Source: Termitomyces sp. T153
Lineage: Eukaryota > Basidiomycota > Agaricomycetes > Agaricales > Lyophyllaceae
Assembly (NCBI GenBank): GCA_018296165.2
Contig: JACKQL020000022.1
Span: 682,001-746,000 of the forward strand
Length of the DNA stretch: 64,000 nucleotides
Reading direction: 5' to 3'
Position 1 is the first letter of the stretch, and each line of letters starts with the position of its first letter. Shown here in pieces: positions 1-12,199 of this stretch. A program made the position numbers and the translations under genes. The notes under the pieces are model-generated. The model saw only the letters and a program-made list of their open reading frames with translations. It was not told the DNA's origin and ran no database searches.

Positions 1-316
1 TACCATCATGCACACTCATTGTGTTGGGACTATTGCACCAGTTGTGCCAGGAGCACCAGGCACATCACTTATCACACAAAGAACAAAGGACAATCAGACA
101 TATATACTGGACCTCACATAGGTAACACTCTCAGTCTCTTTTGCCAGACTGAAGGTGAGTAAACTGTATACATACCATACCAAACTACTCACTGACTGTG
201 CCCATAGCATTGTACTTATTAGATTTACTTAGGTACAGTCTAATATAGTCTCTTCTACCAGACTGCGGCATTGTACTCATTAGATCTACTTAGATTCCAT
301 TATCTGGATTTCAACA
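1..316 (+). repeat. Copia-type LTR, truncated by the window edge
   Basis: This stretch aligns in order with the LTRs of the Copia element at 31981-37536: a block with CACTCATTGTGTTGGGAC, an ACAAAGAACAAAGGACAAT segment, a TATATA segment, then the repeated motif of a pyrimidine tract plus CTACCAGACTG, and the terminus TCAACA at 311-316. It is clearly diverged, so it is a sister subfamily. The first 15-20 bases of the LTR lie outside the window. No internal region follows it, so it is either the 3' LTR of an element to the left or a solo LTR. Confidence 0.7.
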
Positions 317-3300
317 CAGGAGGTGCAATGTTGGCTCTTAAGCAATTTACAGAAAAGATGAGCATGTGTACACCAACAGACATTGGTATCACCAATCAAT
401 CAATAATTGCAAGTAAAAGTAGCCAGCTTTGAGATAGAACTGATCTTACAGGCTGGGACTTGATCAGGAGATTCTTTTCCAAAATCTAAGAAGAGTGAGA
501 TTTCATATGGTATTTCTGTTTTTCAACATGTACTTGATTTAAGTTCTGATATCTTTATGGATGTTCTGCTAAGTGTCTATGTTTCTAACCCTTTCAATAC
601 AATGCACACCACATTGTATGTGCCATATCTCAACCACAATCTTTCTGCAGTCATTTGTAGAGGTATTTACACATGATTCTTTATACATAAAGAGAGAAAG
701 GACCTTTAAGGACATGGCTTTTTGAAAAATGTAGATATATATGCACCAGCAAACTCAATAGAACAATAATTTTGAGTTTGCCGTAAAGTGTTGTTCTTCC
801 TAATTCAGAAGATGTATGCAGTTTTAATGTCTCAAGGGCTGATAAAGCATGGTGCAATGGTCAGTGACATTTCAGAGTCTTTGCAAAGATAGGAAAATTG
901 ACCTTTCCAGTCTCAGATAACAGCATGATGTACACTTCTTTTTCTCATCAATTTCAGTTCAATACAGCCCCAGCAACTTCAACTTTTAGCCCAACAAGGT
1001 CTTTAAATTGCATAGTGAAATGCCAGTGAGAGAAATTATGTGATGTACAGTCAACATCAAGTATATACTGACATTGAGTGGGTTACTGGTCAGAGAACAA
1101 GCTTGCTTCAAACATATATACTTGTAATTTGGTAGGTTGATAGATGACTGAAAAAGGTTGCTGACTGTTATGCTTAGCAGCCAAAAAAGGATATCAAAAC
1201 AAGAGCCTTGCCTCAGAGAGTATACAACACACTAACTCTTGGGAGTCCTATCAACATATTTTTATATTCAGATAATGCAGCAGCAAAGTAAGTTGTGGTC
1301 CCAATGTTTTAAATGTCAGGTCTAGAAGAAGTTCAGAGATAGTTTCCAACAAAAGACAGGGTTGATGGATGTTGGATGGTGTAAGAGATGTCACCAGTCA
1401 CTGGGTGCAGGGAACAGTATTTTTGACAAAAATTATGTAAAAATGTGTTAAAGATGATTTAATTAATTTTAATTTTTAATTCTGTTTCTCTGTTTTTTTT
1501 TTTTTAAAAAAAAGAAATTGAATGAAAATCATGACTGAGTTGATAATATTATTTGTAGAGTCTGTGGGACCAAACTTTGAAAGATGTCAATGAATCAATT
1601 ACAGTGTTGTTCAATAGTTTTCAAAATGTTCTTGCAATGTTCAATATCAGTATATCAAAATAATATTTTAGGTTTTAGTTGATTGGAATGGTGTTTTAGA
1701 CCTGAGGAAGATAGAAGCATGTTTAAAATAATTTAATTAACCTAAAGATTCCATTTGTTTGTTTCAGACAAATGTACTAAAAAGCATCATGAATCCATTT
1801 TTAATGGTATTTCATTGATCTGTGCTATAGAATTTGAAGAGAAATTAAAAAGGAAATTATGATACTTGTAGAAATCCTTCAAATGTCTTCAAGATATTTA
1901 AGAGTGAAATATTCAACAAGTGGTGTAATGGATCACAAGGATGGTTATATAAAGAAAGAGAGAAAAGAATTTGATTGGTCAGACAAAATATCTATCAAAT
2001 GTTTTATGAGTCTTTTTGAGTCTTTCAGAAACATTCTTTCAATGTCATAAAAACAAAAACAATGTTATAATATTTATATTTGATGATCTTATTATGTTTA
2101 GTCTTCTTAGAAAGTTCTCTTATCAAAAAATCCAAAAAGTATTGTAATGGATCTGTTATCAAATTATTTCAATAGTTTTTCCTAGAAAATTGAGAAAAGA
2201 ATAAACTGATTTCAATCATTGGAGCACAGGCCATTATCCAGCCACATCAGAGGTTTCTTATATTTCTTCCTTGGTGTAGAGAATTGTTTCTTTTTACCTT
2301 TAGAAGCAACTAATATTAGAGAAACTCTTTGAATCTCATTTAACAGGATTCTTTCAGCCTTGTTCTCAACTCAGGGAACTGGGTATTGTCCTCAGTACCT
2401 CATCCATATGATCCAGTTGTGCTGGATTGGTCATCCACTACTGTTTAATCACAAAATTCCTTTGATCTTGTCCCCACCACTCTTTCTCTTCATGAACTGA
2501 GTATTGAGGAATTAAAGCTGTTACATAATCTTGCTGACAATGTGGCAATCTTTCTGGCATTTTTTTCAGCTTAATTGCTGCAGAATACAGATTTCCAACA
2601 AAAACATGGATGTGACTTGTCCAATGACTTTTAAGTATGAAAAGATCACAATGGCATGAGCATGAACAATTTTAGGCTGACTTCTTTTGCAGTTGATATA
2701 TCAACATCAAAAAAAGCTTATTCAAGAACTATGGAGAGATGCATTAAATGTTGCATTCTCAAGTGCTGCTAATGGAAAGATAAGAGAAGTATGCTCTGAT
2801 CATTGTATGAATAACAATCTTTTGAGTTGATTTGTTGACTTCTCATTTAACATAATGTCTGCTATTATAGACTTTAAGCTTGTGAAAAGTATGGCAAAAG
2901 CATTTTAATTGAGTTTTGAGCATTGAAAAGAGGAAGCATAAATCTCTTTTTAGCTTTGTTAAGATTTTGTAAATAGAACATCTATGAATTCAGCACCAGT
3001 AAAATACTTGACTCACCAATTACACTATGCATGTCTTCAACAACTACTGGATCTCCTCTTTGAAACTAAGGCAAGTTAACATTGTCAGAATGTTCTTAGT
3101 GATGTGGTTCTGTATGATTATCTGTAAATTTTTGCATGCCCTTCCAATGCCATAATGGTCACCAAGATCTAGCTGACAAAAAATACATTTGCCAATATTG
3201 AACAACAGTTGTGTGAATTCACTTTGTGCTGCTAATGATAAGACTGTGACATTGTATCTATCAATGATCACTCACTTTGCTCTATTTCCAAAGGATGCAT

Positions 3301-3757
3301 CTTCCAATCTCCTCTTTCTTGTTTCTTCCCACCTTGTTTATTTTTGCAATCTCAATCAATGTATTCTAGTACCTGATATGAAAATGTACCTAACATATGA
3401 TACAGCTACAAACCTTTGGATTGTGAGGCATTTTGTGGAGGTAAGTAAGGAAGAAAATGTTGTCTATCAACTTGGTGACTTGATCATATTTATCCAGGAG
3501 ACCTTATAATTTGACAATTAGGAGGAGTCATGGTAGATTAACACCTGTATAGAAGCTATGGCAAACTCTGTTCCAAAGTATTGAGCATGTCATTCATTGA
3601 CCATTTTGTCCAAATTATTTCATTGGATGAGATTATAGTAACTCCTCTCTATTGGTCCATTGACTGTTTCTGTTTCTCAGTTCAAAATTAAAGTCACATA
3701 GTTACTTGAAATAAGTTTATAATACATAGTCAGTTTCAAGAGGTGTTATATATAGAC
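317..3757. other. AT-rich stretch, no recognisable gene
   Basis: About 3.4 kb of AT-rich, CpG-poor DNA. The longest open frames (1859-2050 plus, 3189-3509 plus, 3044-3271 minus) have no motif I recognise. There is a T tract followed by an A tract at 1491-1514. The base composition and scattered stops suggest old decayed repeat or intergenic DNA. The stretch ends abruptly at the LTR terminus of Gypsy B at 3758. Confidence 0.5.
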
Positions 3758-4517
3758 TGTCACAACCCATCCCCAAACTTCCAGATCTCTTCCCAAGCAA
3801 CCCTCACATCTCCACAGCACCTGCTGATGCCCCTTTGACCTGCCCCAACCTTCATCTAACCTCAGTGCCTGCCCCAGCAAATCCCAACACTTCCTTGGCT
3901 AACTCTGATGCTCCTTGAACAACTCCAACATCTTCCTTACAAGCACTGTCACTCCCCCATTTCCCACCAAGCCCCTAGGTATCCTCAATGCTTTCCCTGG
4001 ATCCTGGCATACATCATGGACCCACACCAATGTGGCACCATGACCCACAACTTATCAGAACCAACACACATTGACCCCACACAGCTTCAATAAATCCCAC
4101 TACCAGACCCATAACCCCTGGAGGAGTTTCAGTATTTAGTATTCAAGACATAGAGTAATATCTGCTATGGTAGTCTTGATATTACCTACTTACATCTGTG
4201 TTTGTTATGTTTCCTGGTCTTGTCTCTGTTTCCATCTTCTGCCTTGCTCTTGTCTCATATTTCTCTCAATCTATTTTATTTTCATCTCTGTCTTGTCTCA
4301 ACTCCATCTTGTTTTGTCTGCTTCAGTTTCCTTTTACATTGCCTGAATTTCTTTCAACTCTAACTCTGTTATGATCTTTGTTCATATATTTATGACCCTG
4401 TATATTTATAACTAATGCTAGACCTCACCCTAGGCCTAGCCACAGAATCCATCAACACCAATTGATTCCTTGGCAATCTCTGGTCCCACTCCCATAACTT
4501 GCATAACTTCTGCTTGC
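3758..4517 (+). repeat. Gypsy B 5' LTR, left part
   Basis: Begins TGTCACAACCC, as in the solo LTR at 41972. It contains the conserved block AGTCTTGATATT at 4172-4183, which is the predicted transcript start of this family. The upstream TATA box seen in the sister LTRs is degraded here (TATTTAG near 4133). The LTR stops at CTTGC (4513-4517), where Gypsy A inserted. The rest of it lies at 21229-21478. Confidence 0.8.
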
Positions 4518-5580
4518 TGTCATGACCCACTCCCTGGAACTCTATACATCATTCCCAATCTGCTTGCTTCCCCAGAGTTCCCCCCCAACACCCCACTGAA
4601 CTCCTCCAACCATCATCCACCCTCTGCGCCCACTCCAGGTAACTCCAACACTTCTCTGGCAAACCCTGATGGCCCCCTGGCTAACTTTGATGCCTTCTTT
4701 GCAGCCATTGATGCTTCCCTTGATTCTTCTGAGCTTCTGGGACCTCCCCCACTGTTCCTGACTACAGCACATGGTCACCAGCCTATCTTTCTAGTTCACC
4801 CAACCTATTCTGAAACATCACAATGATTCCAGAATGGCCTGCATCCTCAATTGATCTCATCAGAATGTTGCTGTGATCTGTCCCTTGATTACAACCAACA
4901 CCCATTGACTCTGCATGGCTCCATCAAGCCCCACCACCACACCCACTGTCCCCCAGAGCTCCCCAGTAGTCAGTATATAAGCCATAGAGTAGCTCCTTGT
5001 ACTCTAGTCTTGATATTGCATTAACTGGTTACTTGTGTCTCATGTTTCTTTGTTCCATCTCTATTTTTTAGTCTCAAATCTATTTCCTTTCCTCAGTTCT
5101 GTCTTATCTTGTCTCATCTCCATCTCACCTCAACTGTCTCTGTTTCCTTTGTTTTCATCAGCCCCTTTCATCTCTGACATCATCACAAACTCCACATATG
5201 CACTACAACCTTCAAACATTCCTACAACAACTCTGGATCTCACTCTTCACTTGGATCCAGAACCCATCAGTCTTGATTGATTCCCCATCAAACTCTGGCT
5301 CCACTCCCATTGTTTGCAAGGCCTCCACTTACCCCACAATCTATTCATGTGCCTACAAACTTGTTCCTGATGCCTGCCTAAGCACAATGTTTGATATACT
5401 TGGTCTTAGACTTCCCCAGACCACTCTGGACTTGCTCAGACTGCTTTCCTTGGCTTTCCCTCACAAGTCCTTATCATTTGCACCACCTCTGGAATGCTAG
5501 GTTATAAGTGCAGAACATCATGTCTGCCTAGTAAGGACTTGCCAGTGTAGCTGAGCCCCCATAGTCAGTGGAACCTGACA
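4518..5580 (+). repeat. Gypsy A 5' LTR (1063 bp)
   Basis: Starts TGTCATG and ends CCTGACA. It matches the 3' LTR at 20164-21223 and, with CG replaced by TG or CA at most sites, the CpG-rich solo LTR at 41972-43118. For example, TCATCGAG in the solo LTR corresponds to CCATAGAG here. It carries the promoter elements described in the next entry. Confidence 0.9.
4974..5017 (+). promoter_or_regulatory. LTR TATA box and predicted transcript start
   Basis: TATATAAG at 4974-4981 lies 32 nt upstream of AGTCTTGATATT at 5006-5017. The solo LTR of the same family shows the same spacing (TATA at 42417, block at 42449). The block is complementary to the sequence just after the 5' LTR, as expected if it forms the 5' end of a self-priming transcript (Tf1/sushi-type). 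The start site is inferred from spacing and complementarity, not measured. Confidence 0.65.
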
Positions 5581-5581
5581 T

Positions 5582-5593
5582 AATATTAAAACT
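5582..5593 (+). other. Primer-binding site, self-priming type, mutated copy
   Basis: One base after the 5' LTR lies AATATTAAAACT. The less altered counterpart in element B (21480-21491) is AATATCAAGACT, the exact reverse complement of the LTR block AGTCTTGATATT. This copy differs by two transitions. There is no TGG start matching the 3' CCA of a tRNA here, so a conventional tRNA primer is unlikely. Confidence 0.6.
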
Positions 5594-8150
5594 CCCCCTT
5601 ACTCCATTCTTGATGTTTGCATATAACCCTGCATACAACCCAGCTGGCTACCTAACCAACATCTATAGTCAGCTGGCCCCTAAAAATCAATATGCCCCAT
5701 TCTACCCAGGAACACCTGGGGATCAGTACATTCTCCACCATTGGACCCCTGACCCCAACCAGGCATTCTATGCTCTCTCCATCAGCTGGGCAATACTCCT
5801 GGGCTGGCACTGCCCTCCAGCATTCTCTGCCAATAGCAACTATCCCTGCATGTACCCTGGAGGATTCTCTGCAGCACCCCCCAACTCCACCTACCTTCCA
5901 CTCACTCACTACTATATGTACTCAGTTCCCCCTGCAGCCCCAGCCCCTCTGGAGCACCCAAATAATTATTCCCCTCCTTGATTGCCATTTCCCATTCAAA
6001 CCCCTCTCTTCTCTAAACAGCAATGTGTCAAAGCCTATGTCTAGCAGCACAACAAAGTCCTCTGCTCCTCCTGCCTCTCTCCCATAGAGTTTGCAAGGTG
6101 TGCCTGCACCCTCCTTGTCAACCTAGGCTACCCTGACACCCCCACAACTCTAGAGGTTTGGGTAGATTGGCTTCTTGACTTTTACAAATGTCACCTGCAG
6201 GAAAACCTCTCCAAAACCATGCAAGGCACCCTGGGAATTGATGCCAATCTGTGAAATGAGCTCTGCACTCTGGTCAAAGAAATCCACACTAGTCCAAACC
6301 CCCATCTGTTCAAAGACCCTCAGGACCCCTCCTGCTCCTTTCATGTGCAACATGAGGAACTCATTGGAATATGAAGTAAAGCCATGCCTCCCATTTCCTG
6401 CCAGCAAGAAGAGCTTAACACAGTGTCCAATATCTTGAGAAGCCTCAACTCTGTGGAGGGATTGTTCAACCAACCCACTGCTCACACCTTGGCCCTCTCC
6501 ACTTGTCCTCAGGCAAACTCCATTCCCAGCACCTTCTGTACATGGGACCAACCCACTGTCCTCAAGCCCCATACCCAACAGCTGCCCCCACACACTAACA
6601 ATAATAACCAAACCCTCTCCTACATCAACAAGCTGGGTAACCCTGCTGATGAGGTCACTCCACGCAACAGCCCTTCCCAAGACAGACCCCTACACTTCAA
6701 CCTCTGCACCCCCATGTCAACACCCCTCTACCCCACCAGAACATCCTAGTTCCCCCAAGGCAACCCATGGGCCCCAGGGCACCCCAACCCTCTTTTTCCA
6801 TCAACCCCTCTTATCCCCCACCTGTTCCAATGCCCAACCCCCCTGCTAACACTAATTACTTTGGACCCCTCATCCCCAGAGGACTCCCTCCCCTTCAATG
6901 GGCCCCAGGGCCTCCCCCAGGCAATGTAGGCCAACCCCCCAGCAGCAGGCCTCCCAATAGCAGACCTCCTAGAGGATGGGGCCCAGCCATGGACAACTTC
7001 CCCCCTCAGTGCAGAAAGGGGAACAATTACTACTACTTCTACAATGCTGGACCCCCACCCCAAACCTAAAACACCCAGGATGATACTTGCAATGCACTGG
7101 CTTAGGAAGGAAAGCTTGACATTCAAAAGCCTGAACCATTTACTGGTTGTGACTCCTGGAAGTGGAGAATCTTTCTAACATAGTGTCTAATCATGTTCCA
7201 AGCTAAGCCTATTACCTTCCAGCTTGAGAGCTCATAAGTAGCCTTTGCCACATCATATTTGCAGGGCATCACCTTCAACTACTACACAGCGCTACTCTGG
7301 TTTGACCCCAACAATACCATGCTCTCCAATTGGCTTGCCTTCACTCAGAAATTCTCCAGTAAGTTTGGCATCTTTGATACTGTAGCAGAAGTGGAGGAGA
7401 ATTTCTTCAACCTCTGAATGTGCAACAACAAATGCTTCACAACCTTCATCATACAATTTGAATGGGAGGCTTACAAAACAGGATTGAATTACAACACCCT
7501 CCAATTTGCTCTCTGATGTGCCCTGCCACAACAATCAAGGATGTCCTTCACCTCACACCCAAGCAAACTACATATAACAGCTACAAAGCACTTGTTACCC
7601 AGATTGATCAATGTTACTGGGAAAACTGGAGTGAAAACATGGCACTGCAGACTACATGGAACACCTCTGGCAATACCAACTGGCAGGCCAGAGCAACCAA
7701 TAGCAACCAACCCTCAATTCCCACCAACTCTGCCAACTCTGCACTCTGTTTCCCTCTGGGCTGAGGGCCTCCCAGTGCCAATCAACCCCTGGAACCATGC
7801 CCCTCTGCCCAACTCAACACTGCTGACCTCCAGGAGGCCTCAGAATTTCTGGACACCAACTCTGATGACCTTGATGATGCTCTGGACTCTGCTGACAACC
7901 AAGAAGTTCTATGTGTGAACAAGATTTGGAATAGGCTCTAGATTGATGTACTGAAGGAAACTCAGGAGAAATGACAGAAGGAGGGTGCATGCATCCTATG
8001 TGGTGAGCAGGGACATTTTATCAGTAATTGCCCTAAATGCCAGGTGATGGGACATGCTATATGGACTATTGATGAGGAAGACTGCAACTATCAGTTTATG
8101 GAAAATGAGTCAGTGGTTTAGGTCTCAAAGATACACTAAACTGTGGACCA
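5594..8150 (+). pseudogene. Gypsy A gag (degraded)
   Basis: Gag is split over several frames. The first segment (to about 5981) is rich in Tyr, Pro and Asn. A Pro/Asn-rich segment follows at 6500-7070. A retrotransposon-gag core lies at about 7120-7640, recognisable by LQGITFNYYTALLWF, LSNWLAFTQKFSSKFG and FDTVAEVEENFFNL. A CCHC zinc knuckle lies at 7990-8031 (CILCGEQGHFISNC, CX2CX4HX4C). The same order is found in element B. Gag would form the particle and bind the RNA. Stops and frame changes make this copy non-functional. Confidence 0.8.
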
Positions 8151-8199
8151 GACCCTGAGATCTTCTCTACCCCAGCCACACTCCTCTGCACAACAGTAC

Positions 8200-9100
8200 T
8201 TGCCCTGGACAACCTCCCAGCACACCTCCCTTCCCACACCTCCACCACCCTCCTCCTCTATACCACCATCTCCTTCTCCAACAACCCAGTCCCCACACTA
8301 GTTGACAGCAGCACCACAGATAACTTTGTTGACAAATCCCTGGTGGCACTTGCTTCTTGATGCCTCTGATGCCTCCCCACCCCAATTCTCCTCAAACTCT
8401 TTGATGGCAGCCCCACTCCTGCTGGCAATACCACACACTGCATGGAAATAACTATGACCTTTGCCCATGGACAATGACAAGAACTCTGGTTACTCATCAC
8501 AAAGCTACACTCCTCCACCTCCATCATCCTAGGCTTCTCATGGCTCCATTCCGCCAACCCCTGCATTGACTGGCCCAGCCTCACCCTTTGCCTTGATCAG
8601 GACAACCCGACCAACTCTGGACTAGTATCCTTTGATGTCTCACCCCCCTCTGAGAACTCCAAGCATACAAACAACCAATCCCAGACCCCCTCTGCAGCTC
8701 TGCTCAAAGTCTGCATGGTCATTTGTCATTAATGTCCAGCTTGATGGCTCACCCATGGTCCTCTCCACCCTTATTGACAGCAGCACCTCCAGCACATTCA
8801 TCAGCAGCTAGCTTGACCTCCAACACTACAACTTCAACAAATCCCTCAAGCTCCAACTCTCCGATGGAAGCCCCACCATGACAGGAATCACTCAATATCA
8901 CAACAACACCCTCACCCTCAACAATAACCTAAAGTTCCAGGCTTGGCTTCTCATCACCCAGCTCCCCCCATTGACTCTAATTGTGCTTGGACTTTCATGG
9001 CTGCAGGACATCAACTCCAACATTGATTGGAAAAACCTCACCATGTGATTCCCTAGCCCTGAAGCAAGTCTAGTGGCCACCATCCCCCTCTGCCTCCAAC
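8200..9100 (+). pseudogene. Gypsy A protease region with two tandem retropepsin domains
   Basis: Two consecutive aspartic-protease-like domains are visible. Domain 1 has VDSST at 8301-8315 (DSGT in element B), then LKLFDGSPTPAGNTTH, and ends with LGFSWLHSANPCIDWPSLTL. Domain 2 has IDSST at 8773-8787, then LQLSDGSPTMTGITQYH, and ends with LGLSWLQDINSNIDWKNLT. The shared order (D-S-G/S-T, LFDGSP..GIT, LG.SWL..N..IDW) shows duplication. Retropepsins normally work as homodimers with one Asp per subunit; here two units lie on one polypeptide. Stop codons interrupt domain 1. The same pair occurs in element B. Confidence 0.8.
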
Positions 9101-9448
9101 CCACCTCACACTCTGATGTCCCCAACCCTGATGCCAGCACCTCCAGAGCAACCCAACATCCTTCAATTCTTGACAGTGACTAAAAAAGTGAAGAAAATGC
9201 CTTGGTCACCCTTGAGCAAATCATGATGGCTGCTCCCCAACATACTCTGGAATAAATACAAAGGTCCATGGTACCCCAACCAATGATGCTCACACTCTCT
9301 GAACAACCTTGCCACTACTCCAGATTCAGCTGCTGCTACCTCATCACCCACCCTTATTGACCCTGGAGACCCCAACATCAAAATCATTGGTGCCACCTTC
9401 TTCACATGCATTTTGTAAGACAGCACCCCTGCCTTCCAGCTGCAGATC

Positions 9449-10330
9449 ATGCCAGCCCTACCAAAGGAGTACTTCTATGTAGAAACTACCCTGCTGGAAC
9501 ACAAAATGGAGGAGCAGATTCTATATAAAGTAGTTCCACCAGAATATTATGAATTTGCTGACATGTTCTCTGAAGGGAGTGCAAAAGAGCTTTCTCTGCA
9601 TTGCTTCTACAATCACAAGATCAATCTCAAGAGAGGTGCCTCACCTTTGTTTGGCAAAATCTATGACATGTCTGAGATCAAACTCTAGGCCCTAAAGGAC
9701 TACCATGACAATATGCTTGGCAAAGGTTTCATATGCCTGTTGATCTCCACTGCCAGTGCTCCAGTCCTGTTTGCCAAGAAGAAGGACAGGTCATCTGACT
9801 CTGTGTAGATTACTGGGGACTCAACAAAGTCACTGAAAAGAACTGGTATCCTCTCCCCCTGATCAGAGACCTTGTTGACTACCTCCACAGTGCCAAGATC
9901 TACACAAAAAAAGACCTCCACTCTGGTTACAACAATGTCTAGATTGCTCCAGAACATGAATTGAAGACCACCTTTTGCATCTGCTATGGCCTCTTTTTCA
10001 AATAGTAATGCTCTTTGGAATGACTAACTCCCCTGCCACATTCCAGTACTTCATAAACAATATCTTCTACAACATGAACAATGTCTTTATAATTGTATAC
10101 CTAGACAACATCTTGATCTACTCAAATTCACTGGAGGAGCATCTGGAACACATCTGCTGCATCCTAGAATGACTCCAAGAATACCACCTTCATGCCAAAC
10201 CCAAAAAATGCTCCTTCCATATGATGGAAGTTGAATACCTCAGAGATATCATCACTTCTGACAGTGTACATATGAACCCTGCCAAGGTTGAAGTCATCCT
10301 CAACTGGCCCCTGCCACAGAACATCAAGGA
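9449..10330 (+). pseudogene. Gypsy A reverse transcriptase (degraded)
   Basis: Typical RT blocks appear in order across frames: YHDFADMF-like start at about 9547 (EYYEFADMFSEGSAKEL), FGKIYDMSE, KGFICLLIS, LFAKKKD, the LTNAPATFQ-like TNSPATFQYF, and the catalytic box as YLDN at 10098-10109 instead of Y(V/L)DD. Downstream is HAKPKKCSF-like sequence. The Asp to Asn change in the catalytic box and several stops make it inactive. Element B has the same YLDN, so the change may predate the split of the two copies or have arisen in parallel. Confidence 0.8.
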
Positions 10331-10880
10331 GGTATAGTCATTTCTGGGGTTTGCTAACTTTTATTGCTGATTCATCAACAACTACTCCAGGATCACCAAA
10401 CTCCTCAACTGACTCACATGGAAAGACACTCCTTGTGATTGGGATAGCAAGTGCCAAAGCATGTTCCTCCTCCTCAAGAAAAGCTTCACCTCCACTCCAA
10501 TACTCCACCACTTTGACTCCTTCCTACCAATCATACTTGAATGCAACACTTTCAACTACACTATTGCCAGAATACTCTTCCAGTCAGACTCCAGAGGCAA
10601 GGACTTTCACCCCATTGCCTTCTACACTCATTCAATGATCCCTGTAGAGCTCAACTATAATATCTATGACAAAGAACTCCCTCACAATTGTCAAAGCTTT
10701 CCATTAGTGGCAGGCCTACCTTGAAGGATCTCCACACCACATTCAAGTCTACTCAAACCATAACAATTTGCAGTACTTTATGACCACAAAACAGCTTAGC
10801 CACTGCTAAGCTCAATGGTCTGAAACCCTCTCAGAGTATGACTTCACCATCCATCACTGCCCCAGATGACTCAGTGCAAA
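10330..10880 (+). pseudogene. Gypsy A RT connection and RNase H (degraded)
   Basis: The segment at about 10340-10370 resembles FLGFANFYRRFI (here FWGLLTFIADSS in one frame). At 10461-10724 an open frame reads LKKSFTSTPILHHFDS, then ECNTFNYTIARILFQS, then HPIAFYTHSMIPVELNYNIYDKEL. This is the classic Gypsy RNase H layout (T.AP.L..FD.....LE.DAS..A....L.Q, PVAF.S....P.E.NY.I.DKEL). The catalytic Asp expected in the DAS box is replaced by Asn. The frame is lost soon after. Confidence 0.75.
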
Positions 10881-10984
10881 GCCAAACACACTCACTTGGA
10901 GGTCCAACATGTATCCAAAAAAGTTGTTTGAAGCTGAGCAGAACACATTCAACTATTGAGTGGTAATCCCCCCCTAAGCATCTG

Positions 10985-11700
10985 CATGCTGTGCTGATTT
11001 TAAATGAAGAAGAAATCCTCCACCAAATCAGAAACTCACTCCCAGACTCCTTCACCCAGCACAACCTCCACAACAACTGCACTGACAAGTCAAATATTGA
11101 GAACCCCTTCACACTGTCTCTAGACCACTGCCTCCTACTCTGGAGTGGACAAATCTATGCTCCAGACCACAAGTCCATTTGCCTCAACATACTTCAGAAA
11201 CACCACAACTACAAACTCCACAGGCACCTAGGAATTTATAAGACCCTTCAGCTCATCTCCTGGACTTACTTTTGGCCTGGAATGAAGAAGGATGTCATGC
11301 AATATGTAAGGGCCTGTGAACCTTGTTTTCAAGCCAAGGTACCCTGCCACCACCCCCACAGACTGCTGAAACCCCTCTCTATCAGTTGGTGCCCCTGGTC
11401 CTCAATCTCAATGGACCACATTGTCAAACTCCCTGACTCCAAAGGTTTTGATGCCATCCTTGTTATCATCTGCCACCTCACCAAGCAAGCCCTTTTCATC
11501 CCCTGCCACACCACCAACAATGCTCCAGAGTTTGCCAAACTGTTTCTTGAACATGTATTCTCCAAGCACAGACTCTCCATCAAGCTCAATCACAAATGCC
11601 TTAGCTTCTTCCCAAATGCCTCAGCTCCTTCAAGATCCTCTCAAAGGTCTCATTGCACACCTACAAGCTCAACCTACCTCTGGGTCTAAAGGGCCTCTAC
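10985..11700 (+). pseudogene. Gypsy A integrase with deleted catalytic core
   Basis: An open frame at 10991-11689 contains the HHCC zinc-binding domain (HHNYKLHRHLGIYKT ... CEPCFQAK) and the start of the catalytic core (WSSISMDHIVKLPDS, with the first Asp, then HLTKQALFIPCHTT and APEFAKLFLEHVFSKH). After SKH at about 11570 the sequence jumps to a segment normally found C-terminal of the core (SIKLNHK). The SDRG-type second Asp and the Glu of the DDE triad are missing. Element B has a different deletion at almost the same place. Confidence 0.78.
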
Positions 11701-11990
11701 CCTATATTCCACATGTGCCTCCTTGAAAAACATGCTCCAGACCCCTTTCCCAGGCAACACTCTAGTCAACTACCCCCCATCAAAGTCAAGGACAAATATC
11801 ACTATGAGCTTGACCAGATCCTTGACTCCTGCTTGGTCCATGGCTGGCCTCAATACTTGGTCTGTTGGAAGGGCTATGGGCCTGAGGATGACACTTGGGA
11901 ACTCCAAAGACCCTTGATAGAGCCTCCAACAAACTCTGGGACTTCCATTGATGACACTCCACCAAGCCCTGGGACCCCCAGGACTAGTTG
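11701..11990 (+). pseudogene. Gypsy A chromodomain
   Basis: One frame at 11653-11991 reads [18 protein letters not shown], then [18 protein letters not shown], followed by a Pro/Ser/Thr-rich tail. This is the pattern of a C-terminal chromodomain (Y.V..ILD.R.....YLVKWKGY...E.TWE). Such domains in chromoviral integrases direct integration towards modified histones. The frame is open in this part. The pol stop is followed by a segment, beginning at 11989, that is conserved with B (TGACACA.ATG.CATTAGTGGG). Confidence 0.8.
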
Positions 11991-12199
11991 ACACAAATGG
12001 CATTAGTGGGCATAACTTCTGCCTCTGGATTCATTAGGAATTCAACTCCCATGAGTAACTCCCTATGTGTTTCATTTACTCCCCCTCACTTAACACTAAG
12101 AAGAGTCCAATCATCCAGGTGGGATGTTCAGAAAGGGCTGTATATACAATCTTATACAATATTACAAAGTTTGAGCAGGTGTGGAGCACAAGAAAACAA

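Noticed and set aside
4542..4778. Minus-strand frame in the 5' LTR of Gypsy A as a second antisense gene
   Set aside because: It is not conserved as an open frame in the 3' LTR or in the solo LTR and shows no motif.
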